Shown: positions 1-11,400 of the stretch, one piece after another
Position numbering within the stretch: the first letter of the stretch is position 1
Layout: each line of letters opens with the position of its first letter
Origin: an uncultured Prevotellaceae bacterium
GTDB taxonomy: Bacteria > Bacteroidota > Bacteroidia > Bacteroidales > Bacteroidaceae
Assembly: GCA_902776195.1 (NCBI GenBank)
Contig: CACYPF010000006.1
Span: forward strand, 124,001-188,000
DNA length: 64,000 nucleotides
Direction of reading: 5' to 3'
Position numbers and translations under genes: made by a program
The notes under the pieces: generated by a model
Told to the model about the DNA's origin: nothing
What the model saw: only the letters and a program-made list of their open reading frames with translations
Database searches by the model: none

Positions 1-1281
1 GTCGCTGTTCACAAAGACGGCGAGGAAGTTGCGGTAAGAACCGGAATTACGGTCTACACAGATATTGGCGAAGGTGGCATCAGGTGCCTCGGTGGGGTCG
101 TAGTTACCAAACTTCGTCATTGGAATGGTAATGGTCTGCCAACGCTCACCAGTGGTCCAAGCCTCGTGCGTACCGTCTTCCTCATTCAACCAAGGTACCC
201 ATACGGTAGCAGTGTTGAAATACTGGCTACTGTACTTTGTACCGGCAGAGCCCCATCCCTTACCGGAGAGGTTGTTCTGCAAAGAGAATTCCAACTGACC
301 GGTCAAATCCCAAGGTTCAGGGCAGTAGATGTCAAACTGCAAGGCGACGTTGGCAGCAGGAGTATTCTCGGGAATATAAGCGTACATGCGCTTTGTCCAA
401 TCATCGTTGGGATTGTCGTTACCTGCGGTAGCCCAATAGAGAGCCTCACCACCCGCATCAATACCACCGTCGGCAAGTTTAGCCTCTGGAACAAGTATAG
501 CGCACTTGCCACGACCAGTATTCAAGGGGTCGTCTACCAGGTCAGCAGGAGCATAGGTGGCACTCCAGGAACCCAGCTCTCCCTTTCCGTTCTCCTCGAA
601 GTCGATAACAAAGCAACGGAAGTCATTGAAGAAGGTGGGACTGACAGCAGTACCATTGGCTCCCTCGCTGGTAAGACTACCAGCCACGGTGAGGTCGGCA
701 CTGGCAGGAACAGTGAAAGTAAACCACTTACCATCCTCGTCGCTAATGATACCATCAGTAACCTCGGTACCATCGGGAAGGATGACCTTGGTAGTCTCCT
801 GCAGGTTGGCGCCGTTGACAACGACGAGTTCACCAGCCTTAGGCATCGTGTTGTCAGCACTGGTAATGCTGGGGGCGGAAGCACGGATGATGAAAGGATA
901 AACGAGCTGGTTGCTTTCGCTCTTATACAGCACGATGGTGTTACGTACGGCATCGTCCGCCTTGTCGACCGGGGTCTTGCTGTTGAGCTGCACCCAGATG
1001 TTATTATCGGTCATGAGGGCATTATTGAAATAGGTCTCATAACCATTGATGTAGATTCTCTTCACACCAGTGAAGCCGGAACCCTGGATGCGGAGCAGCT
1101 GTCCGAGACGGGCAAACTCCACAGGACGGTCCTTGATATTGTCGTCGTCGATATTCTCCAGATAGATCTGGTCGATTTTCATCTGTGACGAGCTGCTAGA
1201 CGAGTCGCTATCGCTACATGCCGTGAAAGTGAAAGCAGCAACGGCGAGACATAATGTCCAGAAATATTTCATTGTTTTCAT
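1..1281 (-). CDS. Surface glycan-binding lipoprotein with TIG-like domains (3' end beyond window)
   Basis: I translated this strand by hand from an ATG at 1281; the frame stays open to base 1, so the C-terminus is missing (427 codons visible). It starts with a lipoprotein signal peptide ending FTFTAC (Cys22), followed by an Asp/Ser-rich linker. About residues 35-215 read as two IPT/TIG-like beta-sandwiches (phrases such as GQLLRIQGSGF and GELVVVNGANL). The rest is a Trp-rich beta region (WDLTGQLEF, WVPWLNEEDG, GERWQTITIPM) like the C-terminal carbohydrate-binding part of SGBP-B-type proteins. Its place just downstream of a susC/susD pair fits a surface protein that captures polysaccharide for import. 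The ligand cannot be read from the sequence. Confidence 0.85.
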   Translation of the reverse strand, partial: MKTMKYFWTLCLAVAAFTFTACSDSDSSSSSSQMKIDQIYLENIDDDNIKDRPVEFARLGQLLRIQGSGFTGVKRIYINGYETYFNNALMTDNNIWVQLNSKTPVDKADDAVRNTIVLYKSESNQLVYPFIIRASAPSITSADNTMPKAGELVVVNGANLQETTKVILPDGTEVTDGIISDEDGKWFTFTVPASADLTVAGSLTSEGANGTAVSPTFFNDFRCFVIDFEENGKGELGSWSATYAPADLVDDPLNTGRGKCAILVPEAKLADGGIDAGGEALYWATAGNDNPNDDWTKRMYAYIPENTPAANVALQFDIYCPEPWDLTGQLEFSLQNNLSGKGWGSAGTKYSSQYFNTATVWVPWLNEEDGTHEAWTTGERWQTITIPMTKFGNYDPTEAPDATFANICVDRNSGSYRNFLAVFVNSD

Positions 1282-1312
1282 AAACTATTTACTTTTATAC
1301 CTTATTATTTTA

Positions 1313-3058
1313 TTAGAACAACTCTGCATCAGATACCTCACGGTCACCAAACTCATAGGCAACGGTAGCTACGTTGTTCTCGGAGTCAGACTTCAACTGT
1401 GGGTTCTTCGTAGAGTCGGTCTCTGGAATCGACAGCACAAGGTTCTTTGCCGTAGCGACAGAGACACTCGGTCCAGGAGCTGCATAAGAGTCAGACAACT
1501 TATAGGTATGGGTGGAAGACTCGTAATAGCTGGCATTACGATGCTGGTTGTTGACATAGTTCACCACTTCCTGTTGCTCGTAATAACCGCGGCGAACGAG
1601 GAAATACCAATAGAGTCCCTCGAAGGCGAGCTCTACACGGAACTCGTGACGGATGTCCTCATAGCCTATCTTTGACTTCGCTGGTACACCGGCACGGGTG
1701 CGTAACTCGTTGAAATAGCCAAGTGCTGTAGCATCGGTCGTGGTGGCATCATTGCCCAACGTAGCCTCTGCATAGTTGAGATAAACCTCTGCAAGACGCA
1801 TCATATAGGTGTTCACACCAGAGTTATTGTTGACAGAGAAACCGTTGACAGCATTGGTACCTATCACATACTTCTTCACATTAGCGCCTTGTGAACTGGC
1901 ATTCTCGGTCTCACCATAGACATAAGGTTTCGTGGGGTCAGTCGACAACTCGGGATAGCTCTCGCCATAGGAGGCTACACAGTTGTGGCGACGGATGGCA
2001 TCGTCAACGGTGGTTCCCAGCGTGGGGTCTTCGTACTCCTTGAATTCCTCCCAGAGGTCGTATGAGCAGTAGGTGGATCCACCCCATGAGTTACCCTGGT
2101 TGACCTGTGTACTCCAGGCAAGGAAACGGGTCATAGACTGTGCCAGACCTGCTGCCGCACCTGCTTGCCACTGCAACTGGAAGATGCTCTCGCTGTTGTT
2201 GTTGAAGGTTGATGCTGCAAACAACTCGGCATAGGTGTCGGCAAGCTCGTAGGGACCTTCCTCTATCACCTTGGCAGCAGCTTTCTTGGCGGCATTCAGG
2301 TAATAGGTATTACGTGTCTTGCTGTTGAACTGTGTCTGGATATTGCTGCCGTTGTAACGGTCACTGCCAGAAACGACACCTGCCATCGAGAGATAGAAAC
2401 GCGACAGCATAGCATAGGCTGCATATTTGTTGACACGTCCGACTGCCGGTGAGTTGGCAGGCAGATAAACGGCTGCATACTCCATATCACGGATGGCAAA
2501 CTCGAAGACATCGGTTCTGTTAGCGGCAGGCACCACGTAATTGTTGACCAAACTCTGGGTGTTGTCATAGATGACAGCGCATCCCCACAATGAACCAAGA
2601 TACCAATAGGCGAGTCCACGCATGAAACGAGCCTCGGCAATACCTTGCTGTTTGGCAGTCTCAGAAACACCTGAGGTAGAATAATTGGAAACATTATTGA
2701 TGGTGTTGTTCGCCTGTGAGATGACAGTATAGAAAGATGACCATGCGTCATTCAGACCATTAGAGGCGCCAGACTCTGTGAAGTTGGTGTAGGGATAGAT
2801 ATAATCTGAATATTGTGCTGTGATATTGTTAGCACGTCCGTCACCCATTCCGTAGTAGGACTTGTCGTTGAACATGTACCATACATAGTTGTAGAGAGGG
2901 GTTACAGCCTGTGACACAGCCTCATCGCTTGTGAAGAAGTTGTCCTGTGACAACTGGTATGAGTTCTTCTGATCCAAGAAACTCTCTGCACAGCTCGTCA
3001 CTGTCAACACTCCTGCAATTGCAATAGTATATTTTAAAATACTTGTTTTCATAATCAT
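1313..3058 (-). CDS. SusD/RagB-family nutrient-binding outer-membrane lipoprotein
   Basis: 581 aa with a lipoprotein signal ending LTVTSC (Cys23) and the SusD-like start AESFLDQKNSYQ. It is rich in aromatic residues and helices (NLYWYLGSLWG-like and EVYLNYAEATLG segments), and the late part contains the SusD-type phrases YEDIRHEFRVELAFEG and YYEQQEV. These lids sit on the SusC barrel and bind oligosaccharide before import. The start may instead be the ATG at 3052, two codons in. It lies 28 bp after the susC-like gene and 31 bp before the TIG lipoprotein gene, so the three probably form one transcript. Confidence 0.93.
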   Translation of the reverse strand: MIMKTSILKYTIAIAGVLTVTSCAESFLDQKNSYQLSQDNFFTSDEAVSQAVTPLYNYVWYMFNDKSYYGMGDGRANNITAQYSDYIYPYTNFTESGASNGLNDAWSSFYTVISQANNTINNVSNYSTSGVSETAKQQGIAEARFMRGLAYWYLGSLWGCAVIYDNTQSLVNNYVVPAANRTDVFEFAIRDMEYAAVYLPANSPAVGRVNKYAAYAMLSRFYLSMAGVVSGSDRYNGSNIQTQFNSKTRNTYYLNAAKKAAAKVIEEGPYELADTYAELFAASTFNNNSESIFQLQWQAGAAAGLAQSMTRFLAWSTQVNQGNSWGGSTYCSYDLWEEFKEYEDPTLGTTVDDAIRRHNCVASYGESYPELSTDPTKPYVYGETENASSQGANVKKYVIGTNAVNGFSVNNNSGVNTYMMRLAEVYLNYAEATLGNDATTTDATALGYFNELRTRAGVPAKSKIGYEDIRHEFRVELAFEGLYWYFLVRRGYYEQQEVVNYVNNQHRNASYYESSTHTYKLSDSYAAPGPSVSVATAKNLVLSIPETDSTKNPQLKSDSENNVATVAYEFGDREVSDAELF

Positions 3059-3086
3059 TTCTAATTTGATTCCTTATTATTATAAA

Positions 3087-6000
3087 TTAGAACTGCAAAT
3101 TGATACCTACCGTGTAGATACGCGGAGAAGGATAACGGCTGTAGTCAACACCATTCAAGAGGGCATTGCCACGCAGTGAGCCCACCTCAGGATCATAGCC
3201 ATCATACTTGGTGATGGTGAACAGATTCTGGATATTGCAGTAAATCTTCGCATTTGTCAGGAAGAGATTCTTAATCCACTTTCGGGGGAAGGTGTAAGAG
3301 AGGGACACGTTCTGCAGACGGATATAGCTGCCGTCCTCTACATAAGCATCGCTGACACGGTTGTTCTTGTTGACACCACTCTCGGTAGAAAGACGTGGCA
3401 TGATAGTACCCGTGTTTACCACGCGATAGTTACGGTAGTCGTCGGGGCCATCGGCATCGATCTTTTCCAGACGGGCGTAGTTGAGAACGGTGGTCAACTG
3501 GTTACTGGTAGCACCAGTGATATCGAGGAAACGACGCTGGTAGTTCATGATCTTGTTACCGTATGAACCACTGAACTGGATGCTCAGGTCAAATCCCTTG
3601 TAAGAGAATGTGTTTCCGAATCCCCAGGTAAACTTAGGCTCAGGATTGCCGATGAATGTCTGGTCGCTGTCATCAATCACACCGTCGTTATTGATGTCTT
3701 CATAGATATAGTCACCGATGAATACACCACCCGATGTGGGAGAGGTAGCCATGGAAGCTCCCTTAGGAAGTGCCACAGGCTTTACATTGCCCTCGGCATC
3801 TCTGTAATAGAAATCCTCGGGTTTGTCAAAACGTCCTATCACCTTATAGCCCCAGAACTGTCCGATGGGTTTGTCCACTACGGTATTGGTGACAGTAGCG
3901 ACATCAGATCCAATCTGCAGGGTCTGTGGAAGACTACCACTGTCTGAGTCTAAGGACAGTACCTTGTTACGGTTCAGGGAGAACACGATGTTCGAACGCC
4001 ATTGGAAATCTTTGTTCTCAATATTCACCGTATTCAAGGTCATTTCAATACCTGTATTACGCAGTGAGCCGATATTACCCCATGGGTTAGAGGCAGTACC
4101 GTATGCTTCGTTAGAACCTGCACCAGAACCGAGGAAGGCTGGGAGGTCGAGCATCATCAGCAGGTCGTTCGTCTTTTTATAGTACCAGTCAAATACGAAA
4201 TCGATGCGGCTGTTGAACAGCGACAGGTCGAAACCGATATTAGTAGAATAGGTCGTCTCCCATTTCAGGTCTGGGTTGGCATTATTCGCATTCAGCACAC
4301 CGACACCCCATGGAGTGGTATAGTTGGCGAGCATAGCCTGATATGCCCAGTCCTGTACGTTCTGGTTACCGGTAGTACCCCAGCCTAAACGCAGTTTCAG
4401 GTTGTTGATGACCTTGTTGTCTTTCAGGAAATTCTCCTGACTGGCACGCCAAGCGAAGGCAGCAGAGGGGAACCAGCCCCAGCGCTTGCCGTCAGCAAAC
4501 TTGGAGGAGCCGTCTCGACGGAGGGTTGCTGTCACCAGGTAACGGTCGTCGAAATTGTAAAGTACACGTCCGAAATAAGAGAATAGGGAAGTGTTGTTCT
4601 GATAACCGTCGATATTCACATTATTACCTGTGCGCTCACCAGCACGGAGGTCAATGACTGAATTAGAGAGGTAGCCTTGGTTAGAAGCACTCATATTCTC
4701 CCAGTAATTATGACTCATCTCCTGACCAATCATCGCGTTGATGTTATGCTTTTTACCGAAAGTACCATTATAGGTCAGGATATTACGCCATGACCAGTAC
4801 TTGGAGTCGTTCTTGTACCATGCACCATCACGCTGCGAACTCTCTTTCACGCCAAACGTATAATCTGGGGTATAGGTCTTGGTCTTGTTCAGGTTATAGT
4901 CAACAGAGAGCTCTGTCTTGAAAGACAGCCCTTTCATGAAAATAGCCTCCAGATAGGTGTTGATGCGGAAATTAGTACGCTTGGCATAGTTGGTCTTGAT
5001 TTCTGCAAGGGCAACGGCATTCTCTGGCATCCACTGGTCGTCTGGTCCGTCATAACCTCCTTCTGCGTTACGAACGGCTACCGACGGCTGAGAGCGCAAT
5101 GCAGTATTGATGATATCCCAGTTTTTCTCCATCTCTTGCTTGGAGTCAGAAAGAGAGAAGGAAATACCACCTTTCAACCATTTCTTCAGCTCTGTATCCA
5201 CGTTACCACGAATGGTCTGACGCTTGAAACTGGTACTGATGGCAATACCATTCTGATACAGGTAACCGGCACTGATGGCATAGGTTGTCTTCTCTGAGCC
5301 TCCAGTCAAGGAGATACTGTGGTTGGTCATGAAAGCTCTCTTGAACAACTCATCCTGCCAGTCAGTACCAGAACCTAACAACTCTGGACGAAGGAATGTG
5401 CCGGAATGTGTCTTGATCTGTGCATCGGCAATATCGTTGTTATGCTCTGCATACTGACGGAGATTCAGCACATCCAGTTTCCTAGGCATCTGCTGCCAAC
5501 CTACATAACCGTCATAGGTCAATGTTGCCTCACCAGCCTTACCACGTTTGGTAGTAATCATGATAACACCATTACTTGCGCGCGAACCATAAATAGCTGT
5601 TGCAGAGGCATCCTTTAAAATGTCCATTGTCAAAATATCACTTGGGTTGATACCTGCCAATGGGTTACTGTTACCATCATCACCGCCATCTGAGTCTATA
5701 ATAACACCGTCAATAACGAAGATAGGCTGTGAAGAGGCATTCAGAGAGTTTGTACCACGGATACGGATGGTACTGGAACCACCAGGAGTACCTGTATTTG
5801 CCTGAATCTGTACACCAGCGGCACGACCCTGCAAAACTTGGTCGATACTGGTTGACACGGATTTCTCAAAGGCTTTGTTGTCCACCTGGGTGACAGCACC
5901 TGTCAAGTCTGACTTCCTCATCGTTCCGTAACCAACGACAACCACCTCATTCAGAAGGGTCTCGTCTTCCACGAGTGTAACGTCAATCTGACGTTTTCCG

Positions 6001-6269
6001 CCCACCTTCACTTCTTTGGTCTCGAAACCGACGTAGCTGAAGACGAGCGTTGCATTAGACTGTGCCGAGATGGTATAGTTACCGTCAAAATCAGTAACGA
6101 CACCACCTTGAGCACCTTTCACTTTGACGGTAGCACCGATAATCGGACCGTCAGCTGCACTTACCGTACCCTTTACTGTGATGTTCTGGGCATGAAGACT
6201 GAATGGCATCATACACAACAGAACCATCAACCCAAGGGTCCTTTTTAGAACTTTACTTGTGCGATTCAT
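3087..6269 (-). CDS. SusC/RagA-family TonB-linked outer-membrane transporter (first copy)
   Basis: 1060 aa. A signal peptide (about 1-28, ending SLHAQ) is followed by a carboxypeptidase-regulatory-like domain (about 31-100) and the conserved NEVVVVGYG segment at 107-115. Then come the plug (DLTGAVTQV, VLQGRAAGVQI, RIRGTNSLNASSQPIFVIDG, DILKDASATAIYGSRASNG) and a 22-strand-type barrel ending in an aromatic residue (TVGINLQF). Family role: TonB-dependent import of glycan oligomers with the partner SusD encoded downstream. It is clearly different in sequence from the second SusC of this locus. A promoter and an upstream box shared with the second susC precede it. Confidence 0.96.
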   Translation of the reverse strand: MNRTSKVLKRTLGLMVLLCMMPFSLHAQNITVKGTVSAADGPIIGATVKVKGAQGGVVTDFDGNYTISAQSNATLVFSYVGFETKEVKVGGKRQIDVTLVEDETLLNEVVVVGYGTMRKSDLTGAVTQVDNKAFEKSVSTSIDQVLQGRAAGVQIQANTGTPGGSSTIRIRGTNSLNASSQPIFVIDGVIIDSDGGDDGNSNPLAGINPSDILTMDILKDASATAIYGSRASNGVIMITTKRGKAGEATLTYDGYVGWQQMPRKLDVLNLRQYAEHNNDIADAQIKTHSGTFLRPELLGSGTDWQDELFKRAFMTNHSISLTGGSEKTTYAISAGYLYQNGIAISTSFKRQTIRGNVDTELKKWLKGGISFSLSDSKQEMEKNWDIINTALRSQPSVAVRNAEGGYDGPDDQWMPENAVALAEIKTNYAKRTNFRINTYLEAIFMKGLSFKTELSVDYNLNKTKTYTPDYTFGVKESSQRDGAWYKNDSKYWSWRNILTYNGTFGKKHNINAMIGQEMSHNYWENMSASNQGYLSNSVIDLRAGERTGNNVNIDGYQNNTSLFSYFGRVLYNFDDRYLVTATLRRDGSSKFADGKRWGWFPSAAFAWRASQENFLKDNKVINNLKLRLGWGTTGNQNVQDWAYQAMLANYTTPWGVGVLNANNANPDLKWETTYSTNIGFDLSLFNSRIDFVFDWYYKKTNDLLMMLDLPAFLGSGAGSNEAYGTASNPWGNIGSLRNTGIEMTLNTVNIENKDFQWRSNIVFSLNRNKVLSLDSDSGSLPQTLQIGSDVATVTNTVVDKPIGQFWGYKVIGRFDKPEDFYYRDAEGNVKPVALPKGASMATSPTSGGVFIGDYIYEDINNDGVIDDSDQTFIGNPEPKFTWGFGNTFSYKGFDLSIQFSGSYGNKIMNYQRRFLDITGATSNQLTTVLNYARLEKIDADGPDDYRNYRVVNTGTIMPRLSTESGVNKNNRVSDAYVEDGSYIRLQNVSLSYTFPRKWIKNLFLTNAKIYCNIQNLFTITKYDGYDPEVGSLRGNALLNGVDYSRYPSPRIYTVGINLQF

Positions 6270-6325
6270 ACATTAATAATTTTAGTTATGGTGTTAATAG
6301 TCTCGATTTTTAGAACTTTCGTTTG

Positions 6326-6333
6326 CAAAGATA
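6326..6333 (-). promoter_or_regulatory. -7 element (TATCTTTG) of the first susC operon
   Basis: Reading leftward the sequence is TATCTTTG, a perfect match to the Bacteroidetes -7 consensus TAnnTTTG. It would give a leader of about 50 nt before the susC start at 6269. Confidence 0.7.
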
Positions 6334-6364
6334 TATAAAATTTTTAATTGTTTTACAGAAAAAT

Positions 6365-6396
6365 GTTCCAAATCGATTAACTTTTGTTCCCAACAT
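6365..6396 (-). promoter_or_regulatory. 32-bp box shared by both susC promoters (copy 1)
   Basis: This 32-bp stretch is repeated at 11648-11679 with one mismatch (C for T in the second half). It starts GTTCCAAATCG and ends CCAACAT, so a TTCCAA-like half-site recurs 22 bp later, about two helical turns. It ends 31 nt upstream of the -7 element. The placement suits a transcriptional activator such as a hybrid two-component regulator, but no such regulator is encoded in this window. Confidence 0.7.
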
Positions 6397-6504
6397 TAAT
6401 ATTTTTTGTACTATTATTTCCAAAAACACCGATTTCAACGAAAAAAGCGAAAGCACGCATTCACTGCGTAACTTTCGCTACAAATGAACAAAAAATACTA
6501 TTTA

Positions 6505-8457
6505 TTATCTGTATGCAGGATTTTGATAACTCTCCTTCTCTGCATCTGTCATCTCCAGACCATCAATCTGGCTCTGCGGAATGGGGCGCAGATAACAGTT
6601 TGCAGGAATGTTACGTGTAACAGTCTGCAACTCACGGTCTGTGGCTCCTGAGCCGGCAATACGGTAGGTTCCCGCTTTCTCAGCCCATGTCTGGGTACGT
6701 ACCAGGTCGAACCAACGGTAACCCTCCCCCCAGAACTCACGCATACGCTCATCTAAGATGAAGTCAATGGTGATGGTAGCGGGAGTAGCTGCTACCATAG
6801 CAGCACTGTTGTCAACACTGACGGCAACATTATCATTCTGAGACCAGGACTGTTTACCGGCACGTTCGCGGAGCACATTTACGAGGTCGCGGGCTGTCTT
6901 AGATCCAGAGGCACCCTTTACTGCAGCCTCAGCGGCGATAAGATATAATTCCGAGAACTTGGCGATGTTGAATGGACGTGGGCTGCCTCCGTTAGGAGAG
7001 CCCAGACCACTGCCGTTGTCCGTGCGGTACATACCAATCTTCCAGTTGATGGGATATTTGAAGCGGCTGATATTGTTGACACCAACAACGAAGTCGGCAC
7101 GACCAGGCAGTTTTCCTGCACCAACACCCGCACCATCGGCTGACCAGTCGATATTGGCAGCTGTCGCCTCGTCAACGAAACTGAAATACACCTCACCAGG
7201 ACCTACCTGCAAGCCATTGGCACCCTCTACGTAAGTGTCTGCCTTACCAGCTTTGTCGAAATTAGTATGATAACGCAGGGTGAAAGTAGCATCATAGCGT
7301 GAGTCAATAGCCTTGACAGCATCTTCCCATGCGCCACCTTCTATGAAATTGTCCGCAATAGCTGCCATACGTGTCCAGGGGCGTCCCAGAGCCTGTACTG
7401 CCTCACGGCTGATGGGGTTAATGGACTCACCCGTAGATCCTTTGGCGGTCATAAGACCATAGTTCCACGAGGTCATCCAATAGGCGAAATTCTCGGGAGA
7501 GTTTCCGCTACCCCAACCATAACCGACACCACCATTACCATATTTCTCATTCTCGTTATGGTCGGCATAGAGCATGATTTCAGAGTTACGGTCATTGGTA
7601 GCGACATTGACATCATAGAACGTGGGCTGCAACCCATAAGGTCCAGGATTGTTAATGGCAGCCATCGCTACGTCGTATGCCTGCTGGTAATACCAGGCGG
7701 CATTGTGTCCGTCCGGGTCAGTGCGCTGAGCCTCAGGATAAGTGGGGATGTTTTTAGGATTCTCCAGCCACCAGCCATAGGTGAGATATGCTTTGGAAAG
7801 ATAGAGGCGGGCAAGGTTCTTGGAGGCAGTTCCTGTTAGACGTGGGGTTTCGGGTAAATTATCTATAGCAGTTAGAAAATCGGGGAAAATGGCTTTTGTA
7901 TACACCTCAGGAACGGTGTTGCGTACGGAAGAGCGTATGGTAGAGGTGTTGAACTTCAGTTCTCCAGAACCTAAGTCCAGAGGAACACCTCCAAAGGTCT
8001 GTACCAACAGGAAATAGTCGAATGCACGGAAGAAACGAGCCTCTGAGAGCAGCGACTCATCAATACCTGCTGCCTCTCCATTCTCTATAACACCATTTGC
8101 AGTATTTATATTGGTAAATGCTTGCCCCCAGAGGACATCGGAACGGCTGCTGGTAGCTGTCAGCGACCCAGCGTCAGTAAAATCTGCATCCTTGAAGTTA
8201 TTGTCTGCAGACTGTGCATAGGTATACTCATCAGTACCTGTCTCACAGATATTGAGATAGTAACCATTTCCATAGATATAGCGAAGATGTGCATATAGTG
8301 CGGTAAGACCACCCTCTATACCTTCCTCTGTCGTAAAGAAGGTCGGGTCAAATTGACTGCGCGGTTGCTCGTCCAGAATGCTTCCGCAAGAGGAGCACAT
8401 CAACAGAGAGGAAAGTAATGCGCAGATAGCGACGATTTTATTGAAAAATACTTTCAT
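6505..8457 (-). CDS. SusD/RagB-family outer-membrane lipoprotein (second pair)
   Basis: 650 aa. A lipoprotein signal ends in LLMCSSC (Cys24 probable, Cys21 possible), followed by GSILDEQPRSQFDPTFF, a typical mature SusD start. Conserved features include EARFFRAFDYFLLVQTFGG, KFSELYLIAAEAAVKG and a C-terminal ERMREFWGEGYRWFDLVR segment. It is longer than the other SusD here. It follows the second susC by 12 bp and is presumably co-transcribed with it. About 235 bp separate it from the next susC, and that gap holds a promoter and the shared box. Confidence 0.95.
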   Translation of the reverse strand: MKVFFNKIVAICALLSSLLMCSSCGSILDEQPRSQFDPTFFTTEEGIEGGLTALYAHLRYIYGNGYYLNICETGTDEYTYAQSADNNFKDADFTDAGSLTATSSRSDVLWGQAFTNINTANGVIENGEAAGIDESLLSEARFFRAFDYFLLVQTFGGVPLDLGSGELKFNTSTIRSSVRNTVPEVYTKAIFPDFLTAIDNLPETPRLTGTASKNLARLYLSKAYLTYGWWLENPKNIPTYPEAQRTDPDGHNAAWYYQQAYDVAMAAINNPGPYGLQPTFYDVNVATNDRNSEIMLYADHNENEKYGNGGVGYGWGSGNSPENFAYWMTSWNYGLMTAKGSTGESINPISREAVQALGRPWTRMAAIADNFIEGGAWEDAVKAIDSRYDATFTLRYHTNFDKAGKADTYVEGANGLQVGPGEVYFSFVDEATAANIDWSADGAGVGAGKLPGRADFVVGVNNISRFKYPINWKIGMYRTDNGSGLGSPNGGSPRPFNIAKFSELYLIAAEAAVKGASGSKTARDLVNVLRERAGKQSWSQNDNVAVSVDNSAAMVAATPATITIDFILDERMREFWGEGYRWFDLVRTQTWAEKAGTYRIAGSGATDRELQTVTRNIPANCYLRPIPQSQIDGLEMTDAEKESYQNPAYR

Positions 8458-8469
8458 AATAGTAAGTCT

Positions 8470-11400
8470 TTAGAATGTTACGTTGATTCCAAACAGGAAG
8501 TTACGGGTAGAAGGGGTATTATATCCGATAATCGGCATCATGTGTTTTCCCGTATATCCTTCCAGTGTCGTTGCGGTAGTACTGCTGTTATTAGCGAGCG
8601 TATTAGTCTCAGGATCAAGACCGCACTCGTTGTTGTAGGGTGAGAAGAGCACGAATGGGTTCTGGATGGTAGCATAAAGACGCAGACGGCTGATGCCGAG
8701 GTCTTTCACGAATTTCATGTGTTCGAAATTATAACCTAAGGTGATGGCACGGATTTTCAGATAGCCTGCGTTGAAGTATCCCAGTGTTGAACCGTACTTC
8801 GGGTTATCATTAGAAGTGATACCACCTGGCTTCGGATACTTGGCACCCGTGTTGGTTTCTGTCCAGTAGTCCACATCAAGGTTGCCACGACGACCAGTCA
8901 GCATGTTCAGATAACCATTGGATGAGTGAATGGCACTGATGAGTTTACCACCAATCTGGAAGGCACCAATCACATTGAGGTCGAAATGCTTGTAGCTCAC
9001 GGTTGTATTGAAACCTCCCATCAGGTCTGGCTCCATGTCCATCACTTGACGGTCGTCGGCATTGATCTGGCGAACAGGCTTCCCATCAGCATCATATTCA
9101 CCGGTGTACTCAACCTTGATCATACCCACGTTACCACCTGGCTCCAAAACATCGAGATACGGGTCACCTTCCTGCCAGATACCAATATTCTTATAGTCGT
9201 AGATGACATCAATAGGATAACCAACGAACCAGCGGTTGGCAACATCCTCTTTCTGACCAGAGGCGAGCTCCGTCAACTTATTGCGGTTGGCATAGAGGTT
9301 GATACCTGCTTCCCAGTTCCAGCCGTTCTTATTCTCGATAATGACACCGTTCAATGTGAACTCGAAACCTTTGTTCTCTGTCTTACCGATATTTCCTGTG
9401 AAGCTTCCTACACCTGAGGTTGAGGGCATGGAGACATCCAACAGGATATTGTCCGTCTTCTGGGTATAGTATTCGAAAGTACCATACAGTCTGCCATTGA
9501 ACAGGGAGAAGTCGAGACCGAAGTTCCAAGTCTTGCTGTACTCCCAGCCCAGCTCAGGGTTAGGCAGTGAGGACACATAGTAACCTGTGGTATGTGTCGT
9601 GTTAAAGTTATAGTCACGTGTAGCAAGAGCTCCCAAGGTGGAATATGGGCTGATACTCTGGTTAGAGGTCTCACCATAGCCAATACGCAGTTTCAGGTTA
9701 TCGATCCACTTCAGATTCTCCATGAAAGACTCACGGGCAATATTCCAACCCGCAGAAACGGCAGGATAGGTGTGCCACTGGTGCCCTTTGGCAAGGCGGG
9801 AGGAGGCATCTGCACGGATGGCTGCCGAGATCATGTATTTATTGTCATAGGAATACATCACACGCCCCATCCATGACATCAGACCGCTCTGCCAATAGTT
9901 ATAGTTGTTGAGGTTCTTCTCTCCCAGGGCAGAGCCAAGGTTGTAATACTGGAAGTATGCCGCCGGAATCTCCGTGACAGCGGCACCTGTCTGTTCGAAG
10001 GTAGTCTCCTCTGCAGAGTACATACCCACGACATTGACATGATGTTTCTCCGCAAAGGTCCGGTCGAAAGTGATAACATTCTCTACTGCCCAGTTACGAG
10101 TGCTGTTCTCCATGACAGAGCCGGAGTTACGGTAGTCCGGGTTGGTATTGTTGACACCCACCCCCGTATAGGCACCTGTCTTGGAAGAGCGGTAGTTCAA
10201 ACCCAGGTTCAGACGGTAGCTCAGACCTTCCACCCAGGGGCATTTCACTTCCGCGAACACGGTATTATAGCTTCCTATACCTTTGTTCTCGTTCAACCAG
10301 TTGTCTTTATTGTCCTCCACGACGTCTTTGGTGAGCACCCATGTCTCATCGTTAGGCATGTGAACAGTGCGCTTCAGGTTGCCGTCAGCATCATACGGAC
10401 TTGCCAGCGGGCTCATGCTCAGTACGTTATACAGACCGACATTGGAACCTTTCGAGATGCGGTAGTTGTTGTTGGTGGTCAGTCCGAAACGGAACCACTT
10501 GCCTACCATCTGGTCGAAGTTACCACGGACACTGACACGGTCGTAACCCTGTGAGGGCACTACTGCCTCATCGTGATAGTAGCCTGCTCCAAAGCTGTAA
10601 CTGCCACCCTGTGTACCACCAGAGACGGTGATGTCGTGGTTATGGCTCACACCAGTCTTGTAGAACATATCCTGCCAGTCAGTATTGGTGTCATCACTTT
10701 CCTCCAGGGAGTTGGTATACTGTCCCGCATACTTACGCATTTTGGCAAACGTAGGTCCGTCCATCATCGGATACCTCTTGAAGAGGGTCTTGAAACTGAT
10801 GTAGCCGTTATAGCTTACCTTCGCAGGAGTACCCATCGCTCCCTTCATGGTGGTAATCATGATGACACCATTGGCACCACGGCTACCGTAGATGGCAGTG
10901 GCAGAGGCATCCTTCAGGATATCCATCGACTTGATGTCGGCAGGGTTGATGTCCGAGAGCTGTCCCATGAAAGGAATACCGTCGAGTACGATCAGTGGGT
11001 CGTTCGACGCACTCAGGGAGCGCTGACCACGGATACGGATCTGCATCTCAGCACCGGGCTGCGAGGAGGTCTGTGTCATCAGCACACCAGCCACACGACC
11101 TTGCAATGCTTGTGCGGCATTGGTAGCCGCGATTTGGTTTAGTTTCTCACCATTGATATTGACGACAGAACCTGTGACAGCCTCGCGACGCTGGGTACCG
11201 TAACCGATTACCACTACCTCATTGAGGTTGCGTCCCTCTTGCTCTAAAATAATATTTAAATGTTCGCGCGCGGGTGTCTCTTGTGTGACATAGCCGACAT
11301 AAGAGATGACGAGGGTGGCACCCGCATTTGCCATGAGATGGAAGTTACCGTTGATATCGGTAACAACACCTGTGTTACTGCCTTTTACCATGACAGTAGC

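Noticed and set aside
166-1188. Long plus-strand open frame at the left edge
   Set aside because: It lies antisense to the surface glycan-binding lipoprotein, which has a signal peptide, TIG domains and the PUL context. The plus frame has no recognisable motif.
8926-11142. Several plus-strand frames over the second susC
   Set aside because: They are shadows of a clear TonB-linked transporter gene with signal peptide, plug and barrel.
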